From Streptomyces sp. NRRL F-2580 (GTDB lineage: Bacteria > Actinomycetota > Actinomycetes > Streptomycetales > Streptomycetaceae): a stretch of DNA of 31,218 bases. Shown piece after piece: positions 23,807 to 31,218 of this stretch. How positions within the stretch are numbered: the first letter of the stretch is position 1; every line of letters begins with the position of its first letter. Location: the NCBI RefSeq assembly GCF_000720115.1, contig NZ_JOIR01000054.1, positions 1-31,218 on the forward strand. Direction: 5' to 3'. The notes beneath the pieces are model-generated. The model had not been told where the DNA came from, made no database searches, and saw only the letters and a program-made list of their open reading frames with translations. The position numbers and the translations under genes are program-made.

Positions 23807-24700
23807 ATGACGACGAGCCCCGGTGCTGTGCCAGGCCCAGCCGATGCCGCGACGCCGAGCGCTGTGGCGCCCGCTTCGCTCTCCCCTTCGCGGGCGAGCG
23901 ACTTCATGCAGTGCCCCCTGCTGTACCGGTTTCGGGTGATCGACAAGCTGCCGGAGAAGCCCAGTGCTGCGGCTACCCGCGGGACGCTGGTGCATGCGGT
24001 GCTGGAGCGGCTGTTTGATCATCCGGCGCCGGAGCGGACGGCTCCGCGGGCGAAGGCGCTGGTCCCGGGGCAGTGGGACCGGTTGCTGGAGGCGAAGCCG
24101 GAGCTGACGGAGCTGTTCCCGGGGGGTGATGAGGGGGCGGGGCTGGCGCGGTGGCTGACGGAGGCGGAGGCGCTGGTCGAGCGCTGGTTCACGCTGGAGG
24201 ACCCGACGCGGCTGGAGCCGGTGGAGCGGGAGTTCTTCGTGGAGACGGAGCTGGAGTCGGGGCTTCGGCTGCGGGGGATCATCGACCGGGTGGACGTGGC
24301 GCCGACGGGTGAGGTGCGGATCGTCGACTACAAGACGGGCAAGGCGCCGCGGCCGGAGTACGCCGAGGGTGCGCTGTTCCAGATGAAGTTCTACGCGCTG
24401 GTGGTGTGGCGGCTGAAGCAGGTGGTGCCGCGGCGGCTGCAGCTGGTGTACCTGGGCAGTGGTGACGTGTTGACGTACGACCCGGTGGTGGCGGACCTGG
24501 AGCGGGTGGAGCGGAAGCTGCTCGCGCTGTGGGAGGCGATCCGGGAGGCGACGGAGTCGGGTGAGTGGCGGCCGCGGCCGACGAAGCTGTGCGGCTGGTG
24601 TGATCATCAGGCGGTGTGTCCCGAGTTCGGGGGGACTCCCCCGCCGTATCCGCTGGTGATCGTGCCGCGGCCCGGGTCGGAGCGCCCGGCGGAATCATGA
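23807..24700 (+). CDS. RecB-family exonuclease with Fe-S cluster motif
   Basis: The 297-residue protein is a stand-alone PD-(D/E)XK nuclease of the RecB/AddB/Cas4 class. RGTLVHAVLERLF holds the motif His, RGIIDRVDV holds a metal Asp, IVDYKTGK the catalytic D-x-K, and FQMKFYALVVWR the Q-x3-Y-type motif. One Cys at the N-terminus (SDFMQCPLLYRFR) and three at the C-terminus (LCGWCDHQAVCPEF) match the 4Fe-4S arrangement of AddB and Cas4. ATG 23807 has no good ribosome site, and TAGGGT ends seven bases upstream, so a leaderless message is possible. The mycobacterial counterpart also lies beside trmI. The substrate is presumably single-stranded or damaged DNA ends. Confidence 0.9.
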   Translation: MTTSPGAVPGPADAATPSAVAPASLSPSRASDFMQCPLLYRFRVIDKLPEKPSAAATRGTLVHAVLERLFDHPAPERTAPRAKALVPGQWDRLLEAKPELTELFPGGDEGAGLARWLTEAEALVERWFTLEDPTRLEPVEREFFVETELESGLRLRGIIDRVDVAPTGEVRIVDYKTGKAPRPEYAEGALFQMKFYALVVWRLKQVVPRRLQLVYLGSGDVLTYDPVVADLERVERKLLALWEAIREATESGEWRPRPTKLCGWCDHQAVCPEFGGTPPPYPLVIVPRPGSERPAES

Positions 24701-24764
24701 TCGTCGTATCAGGGCAGAATGGACGGGCCCGCCGTAGCCGCCCGACGAATACGAGGTAGACCCC

Positions 24765-25436
24765 GTGGCCATCCGCGTCCTGCTGGTCGACGACCAGCCA
24801 CTTCTGCGCACCGGCTTCCGGATGATCCTGGAGGCCGAGGAGGACCTCGCGGTGGTCGGTGAGGCCGGGGACGGTCTGCAGGCGCTGGACCAGGTGCGGG
24901 CGTTGCAGCCCGACGTGGTGCTGATGGACATCCGGATGCCGCGGATGGACGGGGTGGAGGCGACCCGGCAGATCACCGGCCCGGGCCGGGACGGTCCGGC
25001 GAAGGTGCTGGTGCTGACCACGTTCGATCTGGACGAGTACGTGGTGGAGGCGCTGCGGGCGGGGGCGAGCGGGTTCCTGCTGAAGGACGCGCCGGCGGCG
25101 GAGCTGGTGCAGGCGATCCGGGTGGTGGCGGGCGGTGAGGCGATGCTCGCGCCGAGCATCACGCGGCGGCTGCTGGACAAGTACGCGGGGCATCTGCCGT
25201 CGGGTGAGGAGAGCGTCCCGGACACGCTGGGGACGCTGACCGAGCGCGAGGTCGAGGTGCTGAAGCTGGTGGCCCGGGGACTGTCGAACGCGGAGATCGC
25301 GGCGGACCTGTTCGTGAGCGAGACGACGGTCAAGACGCATGTGGGGCACGTGCTGACGAAGCTGGGGCTGCGTGACCGGGTGCAGGCGGCCGTGTACGCG
25401 TACGAGAGCGGTCTGGTGCGTCCCGGCGCGCAGTAG
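24765..25436 (+). CDS. NarL/FixJ-family response regulator, no kinase nearby
   Basis: The 223-residue protein has a receiver domain with acidic residues Asp9 and Asp10 (LLVDDQ), phosphoacceptor Asp55 (VLMDIRMPRMDG), switch Thr (VLVLTTF) and Lys (FLLKDAP). A LuxR-type helix-turn-helix follows from about 155 to 211 (LTEREVEVLKLVARGLSNAE, then VSETTVKTHVGHVLTKLGL). GTG 24765 has GAGGTAG about five bases upstream. It is 64 bases after the nuclease gene on the same strand and ends at a bidirectional terminator. No sensor kinase is in the window, so its signal is unknown. Confidence 0.94.
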   Translation: MAIRVLLVDDQPLLRTGFRMILEAEEDLAVVGEAGDGLQALDQVRALQPDVVLMDIRMPRMDGVEATRQITGPGRDGPAKVLVLTTFDLDEYVVEALRAGASGFLLKDAPAAELVQAIRVVAGGEAMLAPSITRRLLDKYAGHLPSGEESVPDTLGTLTEREVEVLKLVARGLSNAEIAADLFVSETTVKTHVGHVLTKLGLRDRVQAAVYAYESGLVRPGAQ

Positions 25437-25453
25437 GGGCCGCGGGGAAGCGG

Positions 25454-25492
25454 AACGGGCCGGCAGCCGCGTGGTGCGGCTGCCGGCCCGTT
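25454..25492. terminator. Bidirectional terminator, 17-bp perfect stem
   Basis: The arms AACGGGCCGGCAGCCGC (25454-25470) and 25476-25492 are perfect complements around GTGGT. AA at one end and TT at the other suit both strands. It separates the response regulator from the convergent binding-protein gene. Confidence 0.9.
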
Positions 25493-25510
25493 GTGCGTGG
25501 CCCGGTCGGG

Positions 25511-27094
25511 TCAGCCCTTGCTGATCTCCCAGAAGCGGAAGACGGTCGAGGCGTCGAGGGACCACTGGAGGCCGTTCACGTTCTGGCGGGTGACGGCGTA
25601 CTGCTTGCCCTGCCAGAGCGGGAGGATCGGGAGCTCGTCGGCGACGATGTCCTGGAGTCGGTTGTAGTCGGTGTTGGCCGCGGTGCGGTCGGACTTCGCG
25701 GAGGTCGACGGGATGATCGTCCCGGTGATCTCCTTGTTGTCGTAGTTGTTGTGCAGGACGTTGTCCGGGCCGAAGAACGGCTGCGTGAAGTTGTCGGCGT
25801 CCGGGTAGTCGGGGACCCAGCCCTTCACGTAGATGCCGTACTTGCCGTCCTGGATGTCCTTCTCGTACTGCTCGAACTCGACGGACTTGACGTCGGCGTC
25901 GAACAGGCCGCTCTCGTTGAGCTGCTTGGCGATGACCTCGAACTGCTGGTCCGTGGAGGGGCCGTAGCGGGACGGGGTGGAGTACAGGGTGAGCTTGACC
26001 TTGCCGTTGATGCCGGCGGCCTTGAGTACGGCCTTGGCCTTCTCGGGCTGCGGGGTGCCGCCGTAGCGGTCGAAGAACGGGGTGGTGTGTCCGGCGATGC
26101 CGGTGGGGACGATGGAGTAGAGCGCGGTGGCGGTGCCCGCGTATACGTCCCGGACGAGGGCCTCGCGGTCCACGAGGTAGGCGATGGCCTTGCGGACGGG
26201 CAGCTTGCCGACGACGGGGTCGTTGACGTTGAAGACCATGTGCTCGACCTCGGCGCCGGTGCCCTGGACGACGTCGACCTTGTTGTCGCCGGTCTTGGTC
26301 GAGGCGAGGGCGGCGATGTCCTTGGCGGCGAGGCCGCGGAACGCGAAGTCCACGTCGCCGCTCTCCAGGACCTTCTTGAGGCCGCTCTGGTCGCCGTTGA
26401 AGAACTTCAGCGTGACGCCGGTGTTCTTGGCCTTGGCCTTGCCGGTGTAGGACTCGTTGACGGAGAAGGTGGCGCTCTTCTCGCTGAACGAGTCGAGCTT
26501 GTAGACGCCGGAGCCGATCGCCTTGTTGTCCGTACGCAGCTTGTCCGCCGGGTACTCGCTGTGGTCGACGATGGAGCCCGCACCGGAGGCGATCTTGCTC
26601 GGGAAGGTCGCGTCGGAGGTCTTGAGGCGGAAGACGACGGTCTTGTCGTCGGGGGCGTCGATGCCGGCGATCGACGAGAGCATCACGGCCGGGCCGTTCT
26701 CGTCATTGATCTTCAGTGTGCGCTCGAAGGAGAACTTGACGTCCTTCGCGGTGAGGCTGTGGCCGTTGCTGAACTTCAGGCCCTCGCGCAGGGTGCACTT
26801 GTAGAGCTTGCTGTCGCCGCCCTCGAAGGCGCAGGACTGCGCGGCGTCGGGCTCGGGGGTGGTGCCGCCCTTGGGGAAGCTCAGCAGCGACTGGAAGACG
26901 TTGTTGAAGAGCAGCCAGGAGCCCGGGTCGTAGCCGGAGGCGGGGTCGGTGGACTTCACCTTGTCGGATATGCCCATGACCACGCCCTTGCCGCTGCCGG
27001 CATTGGAGCCATCGGTCGAACCGCAACCGCTGAGCAGCGCGGCGGCGGTGGCTGCGCCGAGCGGGGCCGCCAGCCACTGGTTACGTCGATTCAC
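25511..27094 (-). CDS. ABC peptide-binding lipoprotein (SBP family 5), downstream paralogue
   Basis: The 527-residue precursor has a lipoprotein signal ending LLSGC with the lipid Cys at about residue 24. A family 5 extracellular solute-binding domain follows: CTLREGLKFSNGHSLTAKDV, VKFSFERTL, VRKAIAYLVDREALV, GWVPDYPDADNF and LPILPLWQGKQYAVTR. These proteins deliver oligopeptides to an ABC importer. GTG 27094 has AAGGA seven bases upstream. No permease or ATPase gene is adjacent. The next gene upstream is a paralogue of similar length 70 bases away. Confidence 0.92.
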   Translation of the reverse strand: MNRRNQWLAAPLGAATAAALLSGCGSTDGSNAGSGKGVVMGISDKVKSTDPASGYDPGSWLLFNNVFQSLLSFPKGGTTPEPDAAQSCAFEGGDSKLYKCTLREGLKFSNGHSLTAKDVKFSFERTLKINDENGPAVMLSSIAGIDAPDDKTVVFRLKTSDATFPSKIASGAGSIVDHSEYPADKLRTDNKAIGSGVYKLDSFSEKSATFSVNESYTGKAKAKNTGVTLKFFNGDQSGLKKVLESGDVDFAFRGLAAKDIAALASTKTGDNKVDVVQGTGAEVEHMVFNVNDPVVGKLPVRKAIAYLVDREALVRDVYAGTATALYSIVPTGIAGHTTPFFDRYGGTPQPEKAKAVLKAAGINGKVKLTLYSTPSRYGPSTDQQFEVIAKQLNESGLFDADVKSVEFEQYEKDIQDGKYGIYVKGWVPDYPDADNFTQPFFGPDNVLHNNYDNKEITGTIIPSTSAKSDRTAANTDYNRLQDIVADELPILPLWQGKQYAVTRQNVNGLQWSLDASTVFRFWEISKG

Positions 27095-27164
27095 GCGAAC
27101 GTCCTTCACAGTCGAACTGTTTCGTTGCCCGGCTCGCGACACCCGCTGCCGGTCGTTGCCTTGC

Positions 27165-28769
27165 TCAGCCGCTTACGCCGCGGCCGAGCTCCCACAGCTG
27201 GAGGTCGGAGATGGCGTTGACCGACCACTCCACTCCGGTGATCCCGTCGCGTGCGGCGACGTACTGCTTGCCCTGCCACAGGGGCAGGACGGGCACGTCC
27301 TCGGCGACGATGTCCTGTATCTCCGTGAACGCGGGGACGGCGACGCCTCGGTCGGCCGCGCGCCGCGATTCGGGGATGAGCCTGGTGCGCACCGTGTTGT
27401 TGGCGTACGGCGTGCCCAGGAAGTTGTCCTGCTCCAGGAACGGGGCGAGGAAGTTGTCGGCGTCCGCGTAGTCGGGGAACCAGCCGAGCCCGTAGGCGGC
27501 GTGGTCGCCCTTCTTCTGCGCGGGGCGGAAGTCGGCCCACTCGCTGCCCTGGACGGTGATGTCGAAGAGCTGGGTGGAGTTGAGCTGGGCCTTGAGGGCC
27601 TCGAACTCGGCGGCCGTGCCGTCGCCGTAGTGGTCGTTGGTGTAGTGCAGCGTCAGCTTGACCGGGGTCTTGATCCCGGCTTCCTTCAGCAGCGCGGCGG
27701 CTTTGGCCGTGTTGGCCTCGCCGTACTTGTTGTAGAAGGAGTTGACGTGGCCGGTCACGGTGGTGGGGACCAGCGAGTAGAGCGGCTGCGCGGACTTGCC
27801 GTAGACCTTGGAGATCAGTGCGCCGCGGTCGACGGAGGCGGCGAGCGCCTGGCGTACGGCCTTGTCCTTGACGACGGGCGCCTCGGTGTTGAAGCCGATG
27901 TAGCGGATCTCCAGGCCGGGCATCGGGACGAGCTTGACGCCCTTGGGCGGCTGCGCGGAGAACTGGGTGATCTGGGCGGGCGACAGGGTGCGGGAGACCA
28001 TGTGGATCTTCCCGTCGGTGAGCGCCTTGCCCATGGCCGGGGAGTCGGGGAACGTGCGCAGTTCGACCTTGTCGTTCTGCAGCTTGAGGTCGCCCTTGTA
28101 GTGCGGGTTCTTGGTGAAGACGGCGCGGACCAGCTGGTTGCCCTTGACCTCGGCCTTCATCGTGTACGGGCCGGAGCCGTCCACGGCGAAGCCCTCGCGG
28201 AGCTTCTTGGCGTCGTAGTTCTTCTCGCTGACGATGCCGGCGGCGGGGGTGGAGAGCTTGAACGGGAAGGTCGCGTCCGGGGTCTTCAGGTGGAAGACGA
28301 CGGCGTCGGCGCCCTTGACCTCGACGTTGTCGAGGGTGGAGAGCAGCGAGGACGGGCCGTTCTCGTCCTTGATGGCGAGGACGCGGTCGATGGAGAACTT
28401 GACGTCCTTGGCGGTGAGCGGCTCGCCGTCGGCGAACTTCAGCCCGGGGCGCAGGGTGCAGCGGTAGCTCTCGTTGCCGGCGTCGGTGAAGCGGCAGGAG
28501 GAGGCCGCTTCGGGGACGGGCTGGCCGCCGCCGCGCGGGGTGTGCATCAGCGTCTGGACGGTCTGGCGCAGGACGTTCCAGGCGCCGGCGTCGTAGGCGT
28601 AGGCCGGGTCGAAGGGGGCGGGAGCGAAGTCTGCGGCCTCGAACCGGTCGGTGGTGCCGACGACGATCGCTCCGGATCCTGCTCCTCCGCCGCTCGCGCT
28701 GCCGCATGCGGCGAGCACGGGGGTGAGCAGTCCGGCCGCGGCCGTCAGCACCAAGGTCTTGCGGTTCAT
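27165..28769 (-). CDS. ABC peptide-binding lipoprotein (SBP family 5), upstream paralogue
   Basis: The 534-residue precursor begins MNRKTLVLTAAAGLLTPVLA and continues to the lipobox Cys at residue 22. The family 5 binding domain shares many blocks with its neighbour: CTLRPGLKFADGEPLTAKDV, VRQALAASVDRGALISKVYG, LGWFPDYADADNFLAPF and VPVLPLWQGKQYVAARDG. The two are therefore products of a tandem duplication that has diverged, especially in the middle. ATG 28769 has GGGAG eleven bases upstream. The long region upstream (to 29366) must hold its promoter. No transporter components lie next to it. Confidence 0.92.
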   Translation of the reverse strand: MNRKTLVLTAAAGLLTPVLAACGSASGGGAGSGAIVVGTTDRFEAADFAPAPFDPAYAYDAGAWNVLRQTVQTLMHTPRGGGQPVPEAASSCRFTDAGNESYRCTLRPGLKFADGEPLTAKDVKFSIDRVLAIKDENGPSSLLSTLDNVEVKGADAVVFHLKTPDATFPFKLSTPAAGIVSEKNYDAKKLREGFAVDGSGPYTMKAEVKGNQLVRAVFTKNPHYKGDLKLQNDKVELRTFPDSPAMGKALTDGKIHMVSRTLSPAQITQFSAQPPKGVKLVPMPGLEIRYIGFNTEAPVVKDKAVRQALAASVDRGALISKVYGKSAQPLYSLVPTTVTGHVNSFYNKYGEANTAKAAALLKEAGIKTPVKLTLHYTNDHYGDGTAAEFEALKAQLNSTQLFDITVQGSEWADFRPAQKKGDHAAYGLGWFPDYADADNFLAPFLEQDNFLGTPYANNTVRTRLIPESRRAADRGVAVPAFTEIQDIVAEDVPVLPLWQGKQYVAARDGITGVEWSVNAISDLQLWELGRGVSG

Positions 28770-29366
28770 GCTGGAAGTACTCCCTGTAACCGGCACTTGC
28801 TCAAAGCGGCGTAAAGGGCACTTCGCGGCGGTCGCCCGTTCAGGGCGGAACGATCGGGCCGGTGTAGTGACGATCGGTCCACGCGGCCCCGGCACAGGGG
28901 TGTGCGTCCGGGACGGCAGAGGTGCGGCGTAGTGCCCGCGCTGACACTAGTGGCCCGGGACGGGATGGCTGGAACTGGCCGGACTTGGGGTGTAATCGCA
29001 CCGTGATGGGAGCGAACTGCCTGTTCATGCGCAGGGGTGCGCAGATTCGGTCAGGGACTGATCAATCCGGACACAAGGGAAGGCGCAGGGACCCTCGGAC
29101 AGGCCCATGAGGGGTTTGGCGGGTGACCAAGCTCACTCTGAGCAACCATCCGGGGGAGGATGGAATTTCAGCCTCCGGGGCTTGCGACGGAAGATCCTTC
29201 CGCTGGACCTCGATCCCACAGGCGTTCCGTTCGGAACGGAGCGTGCTCACGGCGTGCCGGTCCGTATCGGCGCACGGCCGTGCGTGCCGATGTTGCCGTG
29301 GGTAACAAGCGCGGTGTCGCGGGGAGGGGCGGGTACCCGCTCCGTTCACGCGCTAAGTTCAGCCGC
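28770..29366. other. Intergenic region of about 600 bases with several palindromes
   Basis: No convincing gene is found here; short open frames on both strands lack ribosome sites and family-like sequence. Palindromes visible are CGGAAG-ATC-CTTCCG (29188-29202), CGTTCC-GTTC-GGAACG (29223-29238) and the unbroken CGCACGGCCGTGCG (29271-29284). The left part must contain the promoter of the upstream binding-protein gene. I do not recognise a riboswitch or tRNA. Confidence 0.6.
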
Positions 29367-30068
29367 TCAGTTCATCGACGCGATGAGGGAGCGCAGGAAC
29401 GCGAGGTCCACGTCCTCCAGCGAACGCACGACCGTACGCCCCGGAGCCGGTTCGATCACGCCCACCGAGGGGATCGCCACGACTCGGCAGCCGGCGGCCT
29501 CGGCGGCCGCCACCCCGGTGCTGGTGTCCTCGATGACCGCGCAGCGCGACGGGTGGGCGCCCAGCGTCCGCGCCGCGAGCAGGTACGGGTCGGGGTGCGG
29601 CTTGGTACGGGCGACCTCGTCCCCGGCGACCGTCATCGTGAAGCGGTCGCGGCCCAGGGTGAGCAGGACCCGGTCGATGACCCGGCGGTGCGAGGCGGAG
29701 ACGAGGGCGGTGGGCACGTTGTGCCGGGCCAGCTCGGCGAGCAGCCGCTCGGCACCGGGCATCAGCGGCACCCGGTCGGCGATGCGGGCCTCGAAGCGCT
29801 CGTTGAGCAGGACGCTCAGCTCGGCGAGGCCGATGGCGGCGCCGGTCGCCTCGATCAGGAAGGTCGCGCTGCGGCTCATCGGGCCGCCGACGACCACGTC
29901 CCGCCAGGACTCCTCGAGCCGGTGGCCGAGCTCCTGGAAGATCTCCGCCTCGATCTCCCACCAGAAGCCCTCGGTGTCGACCAGGGTGCCGTCCATGTCG
30001 AGCAGCACCGCCTGCAGGGCCGAACCGTCGGCCGTACGGGCGACGGGGGCGGGAATGGTGCTCGTCAT
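29367..30068 (-). CDS. HAD-superfamily hydrolase (phosphatase-like)
   Basis: The 233-residue protein has HAD motif I LLDMDGTLVDTEG (Asp24 nucleophile, Asp26 acid/base), a helical C1 cap after it, motif II TALVSASHRR, the motif III Lys in ARTKPHPDPYL, and motif IV VIEDTSTGVAAAEAAG. This is the beta-phosphoglucomutase/phosphatase subgroup acting on small phosphorylated metabolites. The substrate is not readable. GAGAGG lies about seven bases before the ATG. The gene follows metH on the same strand with a 111-base gap holding a long hairpin. Confidence 0.92.
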   Translation of the reverse strand: MTSTIPAPVARTADGSALQAVLLDMDGTLVDTEGFWWEIEAEIFQELGHRLEESWRDVVVGGPMSRSATFLIEATGAAIGLAELSVLLNERFEARIADRVPLMPGAERLLAELARHNVPTALVSASHRRVIDRVLLTLGRDRFTMTVAGDEVARTKPHPDPYLLAARTLGAHPSRCAVIEDTSTGVAAAEAAGCRVVAIPSVGVIEPAPGRTVVRSLEDVDLAFLRSLIASMN

Positions 30069-30094
30069 GCGCGTACCTCTCGGAAGGGACGAGA

Positions 30095-30147
30095 AGGCCG
30101 GTCACCTCTTCCCGCGGGGCATTCCCCTGGGAACAGGCGACCGGCCT
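30095..30147 (-). terminator. Long branched hairpin between metH and the HAD gene
   Basis: AGGCCGGTC (30095-30103) pairs with GACCGGCCT (30139-30147). Inside it CC, TTCCC and GGGG pair with CCCC, GGGAA and GG, giving a long interrupted stem. It lies 32 bases after the metH stop and 26 bases before the HAD start. A terminator of metH is the simplest reading; a leader RNA of the HAD gene is the alternative. Confidence 0.65.
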
Positions 30148-30179
30148 GTATGGGACCGACAAGTGTACGTCGGTTGACC

Positions 30180-31218
30180 TCAGCGTGCGTTGAAATACTT
30201 CGCTTCGGGGTGGTGAATCACGATCGCGTCCGTGGACTGCTCGGGGTGGAGCTGGAACTCCTCGGACAGGTGGACGCCGATCCGCTCCGGCTGCAGGAGG
30301 TCGGCGATCTTGGCGCGGTCCTCCAGGTCGGGGCAGGCGCCGTAGCCGAGCGAGAAGCGGGCGCCGCGGTACTTGAGGTCGAACATGTCCTCGACCTTGG
30401 CCGGGTCCTCGCCGCCGAAGCCGAGCTCGGCGCGGACGCGGGCGTGCCAGTACTCGGCCATGGCCTCGGCGAGCTGCACGGAGAGGCCGTGCAGCTCCAG
30501 GTACTCGCGGTAGGAGTCGGACTCGAAGAGCTTGGCCGTGGCCTCGCCGATCTTCGAGCCGACGGTGACCACCTGGAGGCCGACGACGTCGGTCTCGCCG
30601 GACTCCTCCGGGCGGAAGAAGTCGGCGAGGCACAGCCGGCGGCCGCGGCGCTGGCGGGGGAAGGTGAAGCGGGTCCGCTCGTTGCCGTCGTCGTCGAGGA
30701 TGATCAGGTCCTCGCCCTTGGACACGCAGGGGAAGTAGCCGTAGACGACCGCGGCCTCGAGGAGGTTCTCGGTGTGCAGCTTGTCCAGGAGACCGCGCAG
30801 CCGCGGGCGGCCCTCGCTCTCGACGAGCTCCTCGTACGTGGCCCCGCCCGCGCGGGCCTGCTTGAGGCCCCACTGGCCCTTGAAGAGGGCGCCCTCGTCG
30901 AGCCAGGAGGCGTAGTCCTTGAGCGGGATGCCCTTGACGACGCGGGTGCCCCAGAACGGCGGGGCGGGGACCGGGTTGTCGACGGCGACGTCGGAGCGGC
31001 CGCCCGGCTCCTCGGGCTCCTCCACCTGGAGGGCGGGCGTGTCGCGCTTGGCGACGCGGCGCTGCTTCAGCTCGGGGAGGGTGGCGCCGGGGACGCCGCG
31101 CTTGACGGCGATGAGGGCGTCCATGAGGCGCAGGCCTTCGAAGGCGTCGCGGGCGTAGCGGACTTCGCCTTCGTAGATTTCGTGGAGGTCTTGTTCGACG
31201 TAGGCGCGGGTGAGGGCG
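30180..31218 (-). CDS. metH: Cobalamin-dependent methionine synthase MetH, C-terminal part
   Basis: The frame is open to the window edge, and 345 residues plus the stop are visible. The C-terminal reactivation domain is recognised by PPFWGTRVVKGIPL, LYYP-type VVYGYFPC, RRLCLADFF, AEAMAEYWHARVRAELGFG and the S-adenosylmethionine site YRGARFSLGYGACPDLEDR, followed by the LSEEFQLHPEQSTDAIVIHH end. MetH methylates homocysteine with methyltetrahydrofolate through cobalamin; this domain restores the oxidised cofactor. The start and the substrate domains lie outside the window, and no cobalamin riboswitch can be assessed here. Confidence 0.96.
   Translation of the reverse strand, partial: ALTRAYVEQDLHEIYEGEVRYARDAFEGLRLMDALIAVKRGVPGATLPELKQRRVAKRDTPALQVEEPEEPGGRSDVAVDNPVPAPPFWGTRVVKGIPLKDYASWLDEGALFKGQWGLKQARAGGATYEELVESEGRPRLRGLLDKLHTENLLEAAVVYGYFPCVSKGEDLIILDDDGNERTRFTFPRQRRGRRLCLADFFRPEESGETDVVGLQVVTVGSKIGEATAKLFESDSYREYLELHGLSVQLAEAMAEYWHARVRAELGFGGEDPAKVEDMFDLKYRGARFSLGYGACPDLEDRAKIADLLQPERIGVHLSEEFQLHPEQSTDAIVIHHPEAKYFNAR

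Noticed and set aside
23638..23946. N-terminal extension of the M50 protease into the nuclease gene
   Set aside because: The extension would cross the palindromic element and the divergent promoter and gives no signal or family sequence; GTG 23637 has a good ribosome site.
24628..24645. GGGGGGACTCCCCC near the end of the RecB-like gene as a fourth palindromic element
   Set aside because: It lacks the GGACGGAGTC core and encodes EFGGTPPPYP in frame, which reads as a natural C-terminus of this family.
29123..29305. Possible 60-residue Cys-rich peptide gene in the long intergenic region
   Set aside because: There is no ribosome site at proper distance, no recognisable leader or core peptide pattern, and no maturation genes nearby.
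1..31218. CRISPR arrays, tRNA or rRNA genes
   Set aside because: No regularly spaced repeats of 20-40 bases and no recognisable tRNA or rRNA segments were seen on either strand.

Overview
The window is high-GC actinobacterial DNA, almost certainly from a Streptomyces chromosome. Coding is dense, codons end almost entirely in G or C, GTG and TTG starts are common, and intrinsic terminators are GC-rich hairpins without long T-runs. The gene order follows the conserved actinobacterial Pup-proteasome neighbourhood also known from Mycobacterium (helY, tatC, tatA, pafC, pafB, pafA, prcA, prcB, pup, dop, mpa/arc, trmI, recB-like).

Left part (1-9.9 kb): the end of an IS transposase abuts a TetR regulator. 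A Ski2/HelY-type helicase, a decayed diacylglycerol kinase gene, tatC, tatA, a small membrane protein, a zinc-ribbon protein and the WYL regulators pafC and pafB follow, all on the minus strand. Two FKBP prolyl isomerases, one cytosolic and one a two-domain lipoprotein, lie between pafB and pafA.

Centre (9.9-20.2 kb): this is the Pup-proteasome system. PafA ligates Pup to substrate lysines, Dop removes it, ARC/Mpa unfolds tagged proteins, and PrcA/PrcB form the 20S core. pup, an endonuclease VII-type HNH gene, prcB and prcA form one minus-strand run in which the HNH gene overlaps prcB. A divergent MFS exporter and LacI repressor pair sits between pafA and prcA. Pup ends in GGE, so it should be ready for ligation without deamidation.

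Right part (20.2-31.2 kb): a 3Fe-4S ferredoxin is divergent from arc. Then come a membrane-anchored protein of unknown function, TrmI tRNA methyltransferase, a site-2-type M50 protease with CBS domains, a Fe-S RecB-like nuclease, a NarL-type response regulator, two tandem peptide-binding lipoproteins without a permease, an HAD phosphatase, and the C-terminal part of MetH running off the window.

Most of this is known biology. The least explained signals are: (1) a short palindromic element with core GGACGGAGTC, present three times in both orientations, two of them inside the dead kinase gene; (2) a 15-bp tandem repeat that continues the pafB reading frame past its TGA; (3) the HNH endonuclease gene inside the proteasome operon, with its own internal palindrome; and (4) a promoter-like array upstream of tatA with a 19-bp spacer and an overlapping palindrome.
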